A DNA stretch of 44,524 bases, taken from positions 1-44,524 of the forward strand of contig JAFUIP010000005.1 of NCBI GenBank assembly GCA_017468435.1, given 5' to 3'. A program made the translations under genes and the position numbers. The notes under the pieces are model-generated. The model was not told where the DNA came from and made no database searches. It saw only the letters and a program-made list of their open reading frames with translations. Position 1 is the stretch's first letter; each line of letters begins with the position of its first letter. The stretch is from Bacteroidales bacterium (GTDB taxonomy: Bacteria > Bacteroidota > Bacteroidia > Bacteroidales > UBA1402). This document shows positions 26,386 through 35,099 of the stretch, piece after piece.

Positions 26386-27516
26386 TTAAAGGGCTTTGAT
26401 ATAAGCTCTGCGTCTCTTGTGCTGGATGTGGTCCAAGTCGGCAAAGTTGGCCTGATTCTTAGAGTTGGTTTCCAGGATGGAAGTGGTTTCCACGCGTTGG
26501 ATTTCGTAATCGGCAAAATGCGGACCCATTTCGGCGAAAATCAGCGAGTTGATACCCTTATCCTGATAATCGGGATGCACAGCGATAAGCAGCAAGTCGA
26601 AGTCGGTCATCTTCTTGGCCTTCAACGCTTTCAGCAGATGATACCAGCCAAAGGGGAAGAGACGGCCTTTGCATTTGCGCAAAGCTTCCGAAAGAGAAGG
26701 CATACCCACGCCCACAGCGATGATTTCGTCTTTGTCGTTTGCAACCATGGTAACGAAATCGAAGTTGAGCAAGGGGAAATACATCTTGCAGTAATATTCC
26801 TTCTGGCGTTGCGTCATGGGCTGATAGTTGTAGAGCTTCTGATAGGCTTCGTCGAACACATCAAAGTAAGAATAACCGTATTTTGCCTTCAATTCCTTGA
26901 CGTTCTTTACCTTGACCACATGCACATTGCTTCGCTTTGACACGATTTGGGCAATGCGTTTCATGCGTTCGGGAGCATCCTTGGGTGCGAGAATCTGGAA
27001 TTCAATCCAATCGACTTCTTTTTCCAAACCATATTTTTCGTACAGCGGAATATAATAAGGATGCGTGTAGAGGCTGGCCATGGGCGCGTTGTGTTCGAAA
27101 CCTTCAATGAGCAGACCTTCCTTATCGAAATCGGTGAAACCCACGGGACCATTCAAGGCCTCCATGCCTTTGCTTTTTCCCCAAGCGGCAACAGCGTCCA
27201 TCAATGCTTGAAATACTTCGTAGTCATCGATGAAGTCGAACCAACCGAAACGACATTTTTTCACATTCCAGGCTTCGTTGGCGCGATGGTTGATGAGTCC
27301 GGCAATACGACCTACGATTTTGTTGTCGCGGTAGGCCAGGAAAATGACAAATTCGCTTACGTCCAAAGCCGGATTCTTTTTGGGGTTGAAGGTATCCATT
27401 TCGTCCATGAAAATGGGCGGGCAATAATAGGGATTGCCTTCGTACAAATCTATACCAAATTGAACAAAACGACGCAGGTCGCGTTTGCTCTTTACTTCTT
27501 TGATGATGACTGACAT
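26386..27516 (-). CDS. GNAT-like acyltransferase-fold protein, candidate ceramide N-acyltransferase
   Basis: 376 residues, no signal peptide. Residues 1-120 include 'KSKRDLRRFVQFGIDLYEGNPYYCPP' split across a basic helix, then 'VIFLAYRDNKIVGRIAGLI', an acyl-CoA N-acyltransferase-like strand pair. The C-terminal half has 'MTDFDLLLIAVHPDYQDKGINSLIF', which fits the GNAT motif-A position (R/Q-x-x-G-x-G/A) only loosely: 'QDKGIN' replaces the canonical loop. This suggests an altered donor, perhaps acyl-ACP or a long acyl-CoA. It lies 28 bp after the serine palmitoyltransferase and before the SDR. I infer a role in N-acylating sphinganine, but no motif proves it. The family is common in Bacteroidetes and usually annotated hypothetical or N-acetyltransferase. 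Confidence 0.55.
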   Translation of the reverse strand: MSVIIKEVKSKRDLRRFVQFGIDLYEGNPYYCPPIFMDEMDTFNPKKNPALDVSEFVIFLAYRDNKIVGRIAGLINHRANEAWNVKKCRFGWFDFIDDYEVFQALMDAVAAWGKSKGMEALNGPVGFTDFDKEGLLIEGFEHNAPMASLYTHPYYIPLYEKYGLEKEVDWIEFQILAPKDAPERMKRIAQIVSKRSNVHVVKVKNVKELKAKYGYSYFDVFDEAYQKLYNYQPMTQRQKEYYCKMYFPLLNFDFVTMVANDKDEIIAVGVGMPSLSEALRKCKGRLFPFGWYHLLKALKAKKMTDFDLLLIAVHPDYQDKGINSLIFAEMGPHFADYEIQRVETTSILETNSKNQANFADLDHIQHKRRRAYIKAL

Positions 27517-27544
27517 AAATATCTCTTTTTCTTTAGGTATGCAA

Positions 27545-28732
27545 TTACTTAATCACTTCGAATTGGCGGAATGTTTCTTCGATGGCGGTCAGGGCTCTGT
27601 CAACCTGTTCGCGCGTGTGGGTGGCCATCAGCGAGAATCGGATGAGCGTGTCGGTAGGAGCTACGGCAGGCGAAACCACGGGGTTGACGAAGATGCCCTT
27701 TTCGAGCAAATCTCGCGTGATGGCGAAGGTCTTTTCGTTGTCGCGGATATACAAAGGAATGATAGGCGTAGAGGTGTGACCGATTTCACAACCCATGCTG
27801 CGGAAACCTTCCAAGGCATATTTGGTGACATCCCACAATCTCTCTATGCGTTCAGGCTCGCTGAGCATGATATCCAAAGCAGCATTGGCGGCTCCGATGG
27901 CAGCAGGCGTGGCACTGGCGCTGAAAATGTAAGAACGTGCGTGGTGACGCAGGAAGTTGGCTGTTTCCTTGTCGCAAGCGATGAATCCGCCCAATGAGGC
28001 GAAAGACTTGCTGAAAGTACCCATGATCAAATCTACATCCTTGGTGACACCCAATGCGGTGCAGACACCTTCTCCGTGAGGGCCGAACACGCCGATACCA
28101 TGCGCTTCGTCCACCATGACGTTGGCATTGTATTTTTTGGCCAATTCCACGATTTGGGGCAGGGGAGCCACATCGCCTTCCATAGAGAAAACACCATCTA
28201 CCACGATGAGTTTGATTTTGTCGGGCTGACAGGTTTGCAATACCTTTTCCAAGGATTCCATGTCGTTGTGCTTGAACTTCAAGGTTCTGGAGAAAGACAA
28301 ACGACGTCCTTCGATAATGGATGCGTGGTCGGATTCGTCCAAAATGATATAATCTTCGCGACCGGTGATGCAGGAAACTACACCCAAATTCACTTGGAAA
28401 CCGGTAGAGAAAATCAAGGCTTCGTCTTTGCCCACGAAGGCTGCCAAGCGTTTTTCCAGGTTTTCGTGGATGTCGAGCGTTCCGTTCAAGAAACGCGATC
28501 CGGCACAACCTGTACCATATTTGCGGGTGGCTTCTATGGCGGCTTCTTTGATTTTGGGATGATTGGTCAAGCCAAGATAACTATTGGAGCCAAACATTAA
28601 TACGGGCTTTCCATTGATGATGACTTCGCAGTCCTGTTCGCTCGAAATGGCTCTAAAATAAGGATAAATACCTTGTTTGCTGAGCTGCTGAGGCAGGTCG
28701 TACTGACCTAATTTTTCTTTCAATAAGTTCAT
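27545..28732 (-). CDS. spt: Serine palmitoyltransferase (alpha-oxoamine synthase family)
   Basis: 395 residues, soluble homodimeric type. The PLP enzyme condenses L-serine with palmitoyl-CoA to 3-ketosphinganine, the first step of sphingolipid synthesis in Bacteroidales. Visible residues are H136 in 'DESDHASI' (stacks on PLP), 'DEAHGIG' at 208-214, PLP lysine K242 in 'GTFSKSFAS', and the C-terminal 'PVVSPAVAP...RFSLMATHT' region. Relatives in the same family are KBL and BioF. The C-terminal substrate loop and the linkage to an SDR and an acyltransferase favour SPT over these. It has its own promoter with a perfect hairpin at the predicted transcript start. BioF or KBL cannot be fully excluded without a phylogeny. 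Confidence 0.85.
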   Translation of the reverse strand: MNLLKEKLGQYDLPQQLSKQGIYPYFRAISSEQDCEVIINGKPVLMFGSNSYLGLTNHPKIKEAAIEATRKYGTGCAGSRFLNGTLDIHENLEKRLAAFVGKDEALIFSTGFQVNLGVVSCITGREDYIILDESDHASIIEGRRLSFSRTLKFKHNDMESLEKVLQTCQPDKIKLIVVDGVFSMEGDVAPLPQIVELAKKYNANVMVDEAHGIGVFGPHGEGVCTALGVTKDVDLIMGTFSKSFASLGGFIACDKETANFLRHHARSYIFSASATPAAIGAANAALDIMLSEPERIERLWDVTKYALEGFRSMGCEIGHTSTPIIPLYIRDNEKTFAITRDLLEKGIFVNPVVSPAVAPTDTLIRFSLMATHTREQVDRALTAIEETFRQFEVIK

Positions 28733-28801
28733 AAATGTCTCTATTTAGGCAATGACCTATGCAAGATGATTGCCTGTAATTTCTCTCTATATTAAAAGCC
28801 T

Positions 28802-28826
28802 GCGCCTTATGTCAAACATAAGGCGC
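28802..28826 (-). promoter_or_regulatory. Perfect 10-bp hairpin at the start of the spt transcript
   Basis: GCGCCTTATG and CATAAGGCGC are perfect inverted arms around a 5-base loop. They begin 3 bp downstream of the -7 box, so the dyad covers the predicted transcription start and the first 25 nt of the leader. It could be a repressor site or an mRNA 5' stem. No T run follows in the spt direction, so it is not a terminator. Confidence 0.6.
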
Positions 28827-28828
28827 GG

Positions 28829-28836
28829 CAAAGATA
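28829..28836 (-). promoter_or_regulatory. -7 box of the spt operon
   Basis: The minus strand reads TATCTTTG. The predicted start is at about 28822-28825 and the leader is about 90 nt. Confidence 0.7.
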
Positions 28837-28863
28837 GTTAAAAAAATTAAAATACGAAATGTA

Positions 28864-30270
28864 CTATTCGCTAACGAGTTCTCCGTTGATGTGCAAGTTT
28901 TCGAAAACCACATCCTTGGCGCCATTCACGCGGTTGCCACGTTCCACACCGTTGAAGAAACAATCGCGAACCTGGATGTTGTAAACGTTTTCATCACCTT
29001 CCAAACCGCTGATAAGCACGCCATAACGGCTCTTGTTGCAAGTGACGTTTTCGAGGATGACATTGCGTACCGTGGGCGGGAAATCGCGGGCACAATCTTC
29101 TTTCGATTCGTAGAGCAAGTTGATTTTCAGCACGGCTTCGCGGCATTGGCCCACTTCCACATTGCGCACGTAAATGCCTTCTATAAGGCCGCCGCGGCAG
29201 GTATTGGTCTTGATGCGGATCACGCGGTCGAGTTCGGGAGAATCCATCTGGCAGTTTTCCACGAAAAGGTTACGATAACCGCCTGAGATTTCGCTACCGA
29301 TTACCACGCCGCCGTGTCCGTTGATCATCTGGCAATTGCGTACAATGATGTTTTCCGAAGGACGTCCCCATTTGCGGCCGTCGTTGTTGCGGCCCGACTT
29401 GATGGCGATACAGTCGTCACCCGTGTCGAAGCGACAGTTTTGGATGATGACGTTCTTGCAGGATTCGGGGTCGCAGCCATCGCCGTTGGGACCGCGGTTA
29501 TACACGTGCACGCCGTCCACGATGAGGTCTTCGCAGAAAAGGGGATGAATCACCCAGAAAGGCGAGTTCAGAATGGTCACACCTTCGATGAGTACGGTTT
29601 TACAGCTGTAGAAATGTACCGTCTGCGGACGCATGGCATCGGTGACGGTCATGATGCGATTCTGCATGGGCAACTTGTCTTCGGCACTGCGGAGCAATTT
29701 CTTACGACCGCCGGTGTTCTGACCCAACTTGCCTTCTTTCCATCCATAATGACGAGCACCGCACATGCTCCACCAAACCTTCTGTCCTTGGGTGTCGATG
29801 GTTCCTTTACCGGTGAGCGCGATGTTCGTTTCGCCGTAAGCGTAGATGAAAGGATGATAGTTGTAGCAGTCCACACCTTCCCAACGGGTCAGTACCTGAG
29901 GCAGATACAGCGAAGTGTCGGGCGAGAATTTCAGCACGGCGCCTTCTTGCAGGTGCAGGTTGACATTGCTTTGCAGCGTGAGCGGACCGGTGTAGAATTC
30001 ACCGGCAGGCACTACCACGCGACCACCGCCGTTCAGGCTACATTCCAAGATGGCGCGGTTGATGGCATCGTGGTTCAGATAGAGGCTGTCGCCGGCTTTT
30101 GCTCCGTAATCCAAAATAGAGTAGTCCACATTGGGAAACGAAGTTTTCGTCATGTTTTTTTCAATCTTGGCGGCTTCTGCCCAGGCTTTTTCCATATCGG
30201 TTTTCGGACCGCAGGATGCCATTCCCAGCAAAAGGGCTGCCAGCAAACTCATACTCAAAATCTTTTTCAT
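28864..30270 (-). CDS. Polygalacturonase-type glycoside hydrolase GH28, lipoprotein
   Basis: 468 residues. A lipoprotein signal ends 'GMASC' with the lipid-bearing cysteine at residue 20. The parallel beta-helix of GH28 follows, with all four signature regions: 'PNGDGCDPESC' near 258, 'DTGDDCIAIKSG' near 284, 'GHGGVVIGSE' near 318 and 'RIKT' near 349. These contain the three catalytic aspartates and the substrate-binding His, Arg and Lys. It hydrolyses galacturonan or related pectin linkages at the cell surface or in the periplasm and would act with the PL1 and PL11 lyases elsewhere in the window. It starts 47 bp after trkH on the same strand, with no clear -7 box in the gap, so it may be read through from the dxs-trkA-trkH operon. 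Confidence 0.92.
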   Translation of the reverse strand: MKKILSMSLLAALLLGMASCGPKTDMEKAWAEAAKIEKNMTKTSFPNVDYSILDYGAKAGDSLYLNHDAINRAILECSLNGGGRVVVPAGEFYTGPLTLQSNVNLHLQEGAVLKFSPDTSLYLPQVLTRWEGVDCYNYHPFIYAYGETNIALTGKGTIDTQGQKVWWSMCGARHYGWKEGKLGQNTGGRKKLLRSAEDKLPMQNRIMTVTDAMRPQTVHFYSCKTVLIEGVTILNSPFWVIHPLFCEDLIVDGVHVYNRGPNGDGCDPESCKNVIIQNCRFDTGDDCIAIKSGRNNDGRKWGRPSENIIVRNCQMINGHGGVVIGSEISGGYRNLFVENCQMDSPELDRVIRIKTNTCRGGLIEGIYVRNVEVGQCREAVLKINLLYESKEDCARDFPPTVRNVILENVTCNKSRYGVLISGLEGDENVYNIQVRDCFFNGVERGNRVNGAKDVVFENLHINGELVSE

Positions 30271-30317
30271 AAAAAATCCTTTTTATTTGTTAGTTATATA
30301 ATGAATAATCAAAGGTG

Positions 30318-31775
30318 TCAAGCCTTATTCCAAAAACTGCGCGAAAGCAGCAACAAGATGGTGTAAATTTCTAGACGACCCACCAACATGAGGAAACACA
30401 TCCACCATTTTCCAAAAGCCGGCATCAAGGCATAATGGCTTGTGAACGAACCCAAAGCGGGGCCTACATTGCCCAAAGACGAAAGGGAAACACTGAGCGA
30501 TTCTTCCATATTCAGGCCCATGGTGTAGAAAATGCCCACGCTCAGCGCTACCAGTAAAATGTAAAACACCAAAAATCCGAAAAGATTGGAAATGGTGGCC
30601 GATGGCAGGGCTTTGCCGTTGTACATCACCGGCAGAATGGCGTTGGGATGCACGTCGCGCTGCAATTCGTTGTAAGCAGATTTGAAGAAAATGATATGTC
30701 GTCCTATCTTGATACCGCCCGAGGTCGAGCCGGACATGGCGCCCGTGCACATGAGAATCAAAATGACAAATTGTGCCACGTGGCTCCAAGTGCCGATGTC
30801 GGTGGTGCTGTATCCCGAAGTGGTGATGATGGCGATGGCCTGGAAAAATCCATCGGTCAAGGCTTCGCCTACCTCGATCTGATTGACAAAAATCAGCAGA
30901 AGACTGAGCACCAATCCGGAAATTAACACGACGATGACATACCATTTGAATTCTTCGTTTTTCTTGATTTTTGCGAAATCTACGGTAACGGCACGGAAAA
31001 GCACGAATACGCTGGTTCCTGCCAGAAACATGAAGAAGGTCACCACTATGTCTATATATGCAGAGTCCCAATAGCCGATGCTGGCATTTTTGGTGGAAAA
31101 TCCGCCGGTGGCCATGGTGGTGAACGCATGGCAAAGAGCGTCGAAGAAATTCATGTCTCCGGCCCAAAGCAGGAGGGTCTCCAAAAGAGTGAGGGCGCAA
31201 TAAACTATCCACATGATTTTGGCCGTTTCGCTCAGGCGTGGACGCAATTTTTCGTACACGGGGCCGGTTACTTCTGCCGTAAATAATTGAAAACTACCCA
31301 GTTTCATTACCGGAAAAATGGCTAGCGAAAGCAAGATGATACCCATACCGCCCAACCATTGGCTGAGGCTTCGCCAAAACAGCAAGGAATAGGGCAGGGC
31401 TTCGATGTCGGCAAGTATGGTGGCGCCGGCCGAAGAAAATCCGGAAATACTTTCGAAGTATGCGTCGGTAAATGTCTGGAAATAAGGACTTATGATATAA
31501 GGAATGGAGCCGAAGAGCGAAAACAATATCCACACCATGGTGACGATGACAAAACTTTCGTGTTTGCCCACCAAAGAGGAGGCTTTCCATCCCAAAAGAA
31601 TCAATATTACGCTGCAAACCAAGGTGATGGCGGCAGATTGCAGAAAGATGTACAATTCTCTTTCGTGGTAAATGCCGGCCACGCCTGCCGCCAAAAGCAT
31701 GAACAGGGATTCGATGAAAAGCAGGAATCCCATGAATCTGAAAATGATGCGTATGTTGAACGGACTCTTTGGCAT
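30318..31775 (-). CDS. trkH: TrkH-family potassium uptake protein
   Basis: 485 residues, about ten to twelve membrane segments with four pore-loop repeats, visible as 'SGFSSAGATI', 'TTMATGGFSTKN', 'AIITTSGYSTTDIG' and 'SLSSLGNVGPALGSF', each with the selectivity glycine. It moves K+ inward across the cytoplasmic membrane and is gated by TrkA, encoded 3 bp upstream. Length matches TrkH (483 residues in E. coli). Coupling with trkA and dxs in one tight minus-strand operon is clear from spacing. Confidence 0.95.
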   Translation of the reverse strand: MPKSPFNIRIIFRFMGFLLFIESLFMLLAAGVAGIYHERELYIFLQSAAITLVCSVILILLGWKASSLVGKHESFVIVTMVWILFSLFGSIPYIISPYFQTFTDAYFESISGFSSAGATILADIEALPYSLLFWRSLSQWLGGMGIILLSLAIFPVMKLGSFQLFTAEVTGPVYEKLRPRLSETAKIMWIVYCALTLLETLLLWAGDMNFFDALCHAFTTMATGGFSTKNASIGYWDSAYIDIVVTFFMFLAGTSVFVLFRAVTVDFAKIKKNEEFKWYVIVVLISGLVLSLLLIFVNQIEVGEALTDGFFQAIAIITTSGYSTTDIGTWSHVAQFVILILMCTGAMSGSTSGGIKIGRHIIFFKSAYNELQRDVHPNAILPVMYNGKALPSATISNLFGFLVFYILLVALSVGIFYTMGLNMEESLSVSLSSLGNVGPALGSFTSHYALMPAFGKWWMCFLMLVGRLEIYTILLLLSRSFWNKA

Positions 31776-31778
31776 GTA

Positions 31779-33116
31779 TCAACGGAAATATTTTTCAACT
31801 TTTTGTATCTGAGAACTCAAACAGAAAATCACCACGCGGTCGCCGGCCTGAATCTGCGTGTTACCATAAATGATGATACCCTTTCCGTCGCGGATAAGTC
31901 CGCCCAGACTGACATCCTCGGGCAAATGCAGGTCTTTGACAAGCTTCTTCGTGATTTTCGAGTTTTCCTTGACGATGAATTCGGCTACGTCGGCATTGGC
32001 AAAAGTCAGGCACTTCATGTTGGTGACGTCGGCATCGAGCATCATCTGGTAAATGTGGCTGGCCGCAATGAGCTTTTTGTTGATGACGATACCGATGTCG
32101 AGGTTGTCGGCCAAGGGAATGTAGTCGAGCTGTTCCACTTCGGCTATGCTTCGAGGTACGTTGAATCGCTTGGCAGCCAGGCAAGAGAAGATGTTGGTTT
32201 CGTCGCTTCCGGTCAGGGCAATATAGGCTTCCATGCGCTCTATGCCTTCGTCGTTGAGCAAGTCCATGTCGCGACCATCGCCTTGAATGACCATAACCTT
32301 GGAACCCAATCGTTCCTTGATGTATTCCGATCGTTTTCGACTTTGCTCAATAATCTTTACATTCAGTGTTTTTGAGAGTTTATCTGCGGCCAGAATGGCA
32401 ATGCGGCTACCACCCATGATCATCACGTCTTGTACCTTCTCCAGCGGCTTGCCGGCCAATATGCGCACTTTTTCCATGTCTTCGGGAGTGGTGATGAAAT
32501 ACACCACGTCATCGGGCAGGATGGTGTCATGGCCGGAAGGAATGATGGTTTTGTTGCCACGCTTGATGGCGGCGATACGGCAGACATCTTCGGGCTTGAA
32601 AAGGTTCATCAGTTTTTGGTTGATGATGGGCGCGCTCTCGCGGATTTTGACGCAAATGAGGCAGAGTTCTCCGTTTCCGAAACTATGAAATTGGCGAATC
32701 CAGGGTCTATCTACCGTTTCAACGATTTCCTTGGCGGCCAACAATTCCGGGCAAATGACAGAATCAATGCCCAGATGTTGGAAATAATGACGGTGTTCCT
32801 CTTTCATGTATTCGGGGCTTTCCACCCTGATAACCACTTTTTTACAACCAAGATTATGGGCAATGTATCCAGCTACGATGTTTCGGCTTTCTTCGGGCGT
32901 CACGCCAATGAACAAATCGGCCGAAGCGCATCCGGCATCTTTCAGCGTAGAAATGGAGCAAGGATCACCAATCATCGTCATCAGGTCGTAATTGGCGTTC
33001 AGATTGGCCATCACTTCTTCCTGCTCTCCGATAATGGTGATGCTATGGTTTTCTTTCGACAACATTTTAGCCAAATGTATGCCCACCTCTCCGGCTCCGT
33101 CTATAATGATTCTCAT
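31779..33116 (-). CDS. trkA: Trk potassium transport regulatory subunit TrkA
   Basis: 445 residues, the double-length TrkA with two NAD-binding RCK_N domains (about 1-120 and 230-350), each followed by an RCK_C domain. The first Rossmann motif is 'GAGEVG' at residues 7-12; the second is around '[10 protein letters not shown]' near 230, a poorer glycine pattern (GGSRIA). It forms the cytoplasmic gating ring of TrkH and senses nucleotides. Its ATG overlaps the dxs stop by 4 bp, and it ends 3 bp before trkH. Confidence 0.95.
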   Translation of the reverse strand: MRIIIDGAGEVGIHLAKMLSKENHSITIIGEQEEVMANLNANYDLMTMIGDPCSISTLKDAGCASADLFIGVTPEESRNIVAGYIAHNLGCKKVVIRVESPEYMKEEHRHYFQHLGIDSVICPELLAAKEIVETVDRPWIRQFHSFGNGELCLICVKIRESAPIINQKLMNLFKPEDVCRIAAIKRGNKTIIPSGHDTILPDDVVYFITTPEDMEKVRILAGKPLEKVQDVMIMGGSRIAILAADKLSKTLNVKIIEQSRKRSEYIKERLGSKVMVIQGDGRDMDLLNDEGIERMEAYIALTGSDETNIFSCLAAKRFNVPRSIAEVEQLDYIPLADNLDIGIVINKKLIAASHIYQMMLDADVTNMKCLTFANADVAEFIVKENSKITKKLVKDLHLPEDVSLGGLIRDGKGIIIYGNTQIQAGDRVVIFCLSSQIQKVEKYFR

Positions 33117-35026
33117 TGTTGCTCTTCTGTGAATTGAATAATGGTTTTACGAATGGATTCTTCGTCTATGCCACAGATTTCATGCTGTTGTGCCACATTG
33201 GCGTGTTCGACAAAATGGTCGGGCAATCCCAAAGCTTTCCACTTCGGATGATAGCCCTTTTCTTGCAATGCTTCCATGACGGCCGAACCGAAACCGCCTT
33301 TGACACAGGCATTTTCAATCGTAATGATTTTATCGAAATGCTGTCCGATTTCTTCGATGAGGTCTTCGTCCAAAGGTTTGACGAAACGGAAATTATACAC
33401 GGCAACGGAAGGTGCATCCTGGCTTTCCGCCAATTCCTTGGCAATTTTTACCACCGTCTTGGTGATGGGGCCTATGCTGGCCACCGCAATGTCTTTTCCC
33501 TGATGCATCTTGATGCCTTTTCCGATGGCGATTTCCTTCATGTCTTTCTTCCAATCCACCACATAACCCTTGCCTCTCGGATACCTGATAACGAAAGGAC
33601 GATCGGCTTTCAACTGCGCCGTGTACATCATGTCGCGAAGTTCCACCTCGTCGATGGGAGCGGCTATGGTCAGGTTGGGAATGCAACGCAGAGAGGCAAT
33701 GTCGAAAGCGCCTTGGTGCGTTACGCCGTCTTCGCCCACCAATCCGGCACGGTCCAAACAGAGAATGACAGGCAATTTGGCTATGGCGATGTCGTGAATG
33801 ACGTTGTCGTAAGCTCTTTGCGCAAAAGATGAATAAATGTTGCAGAAGGGAATCATTCCTTCCTTGGCTAGACCGGCAGAGAAGGTGACAGCATGTCCTT
33901 CGGCAATGCCCACGTCGAACACCCGGTCGGGGAACTTTTTCATCATGATGGTCATGCCGCAACCCGAAGGCATGGCAGGTGTGATGGCAACGATGCGCTC
34001 GTTCTTTTCGGCCAACTCGGTAAGCGTGTGTCCGAAAACATCTTGAAATTTAATGGGTTGTGTGCCGTCGTTGGCTTCCTTGACACGTTCTCCGGTCTCT
34101 ATGTCGAACTTGCCCGGAGCGTGAAACTGAGTGGCATTCTCTTCGGCCGGTCCGTAGCCTTTTCCTTTGGTGGTGCGGATGTGCAGCACCTTCGGGCCTT
34201 CCATGTGCTTGATGGTGTTCAGCACGCGCACTAAGTTCTTCACATCGTGTCCGTCCACCGGGCCGAAATAACGAATGTCCAAACCGTCGAAAATATTGCT
34301 GCTATGCGGGTTGAAAAGGCTCTTCAATGAGTTGCTGAAACGCAGGATGCGGCTCTTGCGCGCATCGTCCATCAGGCCCATTTTCTTCATCAGACGATAC
34401 AGTTTCCAACGCAGGTTGTTGTAATGGCGCGAAGTGGTGATGCGAGCCAGCGAATGATGAAAGGCACCCACGTTCTTGTCGATGGCCAGGTTGTTGTCGT
34501 TGAGGATGATGAGTAGGTTGTTGTCGTATTCCACCACATTGTTCAGACCTTCGTAGGCCAAGCCGCCGCTCATGGCTCCATCGCCGATAACGGCCGTCAC
34601 GATGCGTTTTTCACCTTTCTTCTTGGCAGCAATGGCCATGCCGAGCGCAGCGGAAATAGAGTTGGACGCGTGTCCGGCCACAAAACTGTCGTAAGGACTT
34701 TCATCTGGATTAGGAAATCCGCTGATGCCGTCTTTTTTTCGGTTGGTATGGAACAAATCGCGTCTTCCGGTGAGGATTTTATGGCTGTAAGCCTGGTGAC
34801 CCACGTCCCAGGCAATGCGGTCGTAAGGCGTGTTCAGTGTATAGTGTAAGGCTACACTCAATTCTACCGTTCCAAGGCTGGCAGCCAGGTGTCCGGGGTT
34901 TTCCGAAAGCTCCTTCAGGATGAATTGTCTCAATTCTTGGCATATTCCCGGCAATTCGTTTACCGTGAAATGCTTCAAGTCTTCCGGCGAATTTATTGAG
35001 TATAAACGTTTTTCAGAAATTTCCAT
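33113..35026 (-). CDS. dxs: 1-deoxy-D-xylulose-5-phosphate synthase
   Basis: 637 residues, the standard length. The TPP enzyme condenses pyruvate and glyceraldehyde 3-phosphate, starting the MEP isoprenoid pathway. Signatures are '[18 protein letters not shown]' (about 74-91), the TPP motif '[16 protein letters not shown]' near 148-163 with 'LNDNN' after it, and '[18 protein letters not shown]' in the second half. It has its own promoter, is the first gene of the minus-strand operon, and overlaps trkA by 4 bp. The pairing with potassium uptake genes is by position only. Confidence 0.97.
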   Translation of the reverse strand: MEISEKRLYSINSPEDLKHFTVNELPGICQELRQFILKELSENPGHLAASLGTVELSVALHYTLNTPYDRIAWDVGHQAYSHKILTGRRDLFHTNRKKDGISGFPNPDESPYDSFVAGHASNSISAALGMAIAAKKKGEKRIVTAVIGDGAMSGGLAYEGLNNVVEYDNNLLIILNDNNLAIDKNVGAFHHSLARITTSRHYNNLRWKLYRLMKKMGLMDDARKSRILRFSNSLKSLFNPHSSNIFDGLDIRYFGPVDGHDVKNLVRVLNTIKHMEGPKVLHIRTTKGKGYGPAEENATQFHAPGKFDIETGERVKEANDGTQPIKFQDVFGHTLTELAEKNERIVAITPAMPSGCGMTIMMKKFPDRVFDVGIAEGHAVTFSAGLAKEGMIPFCNIYSSFAQRAYDNVIHDIAIAKLPVILCLDRAGLVGEDGVTHQGAFDIASLRCIPNLTIAAPIDEVELRDMMYTAQLKADRPFVIRYPRGKGYVVDWKKDMKEIAIGKGIKMHQGKDIAVASIGPITKTVVKIAKELAESQDAPSVAVYNFRFVKPLDEDLIEEIGQHFDKIITIENACVKGGFGSAVMEALQEKGYHPKWKALGLPDHFVEHANVAQQHEICGIDEESIRKTIIQFTEEQQ

Positions 35027-35044
35027 TCAATAGATACTTTGCTG

Positions 35045-35052
35045 CAAAAATA
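35045..35052 (-). promoter_or_regulatory. -7 box of the dxs-trkA-trkH operon
   Basis: The minus strand reads TATTTTTG (TAnnTTTG), 19 bp upstream of the dxs ATG. It is divergent from the GSCFA promoter about 32 bp away. Confidence 0.6.
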
Positions 35053-35083
35053 GGCTAATTTATCAAATAACGAAAATATTGTG

Positions 35084-35091
35084 TACTTTTG
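35084..35091 (+). promoter_or_regulatory. -7 box of the GSCFA-murF/alr operon
   Basis: TACTTTTG ends only 8 bp before the ATG at 35100. Predicted transcription starts at about 35095-35098, giving a leader of 5 nt or less. The box also shows that the TTG at 35079 is not the start codon. Confidence 0.6.
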
Positions 35092-35099
35092 CCCTCATT

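Noticed and set aside
28802..28826. Terminator of the GH28 gene
   Set aside because: The GH28 stop is at 28864 and its transcript would reach this hairpin, but no T run follows it in that direction, and it sits at the spt transcript start.
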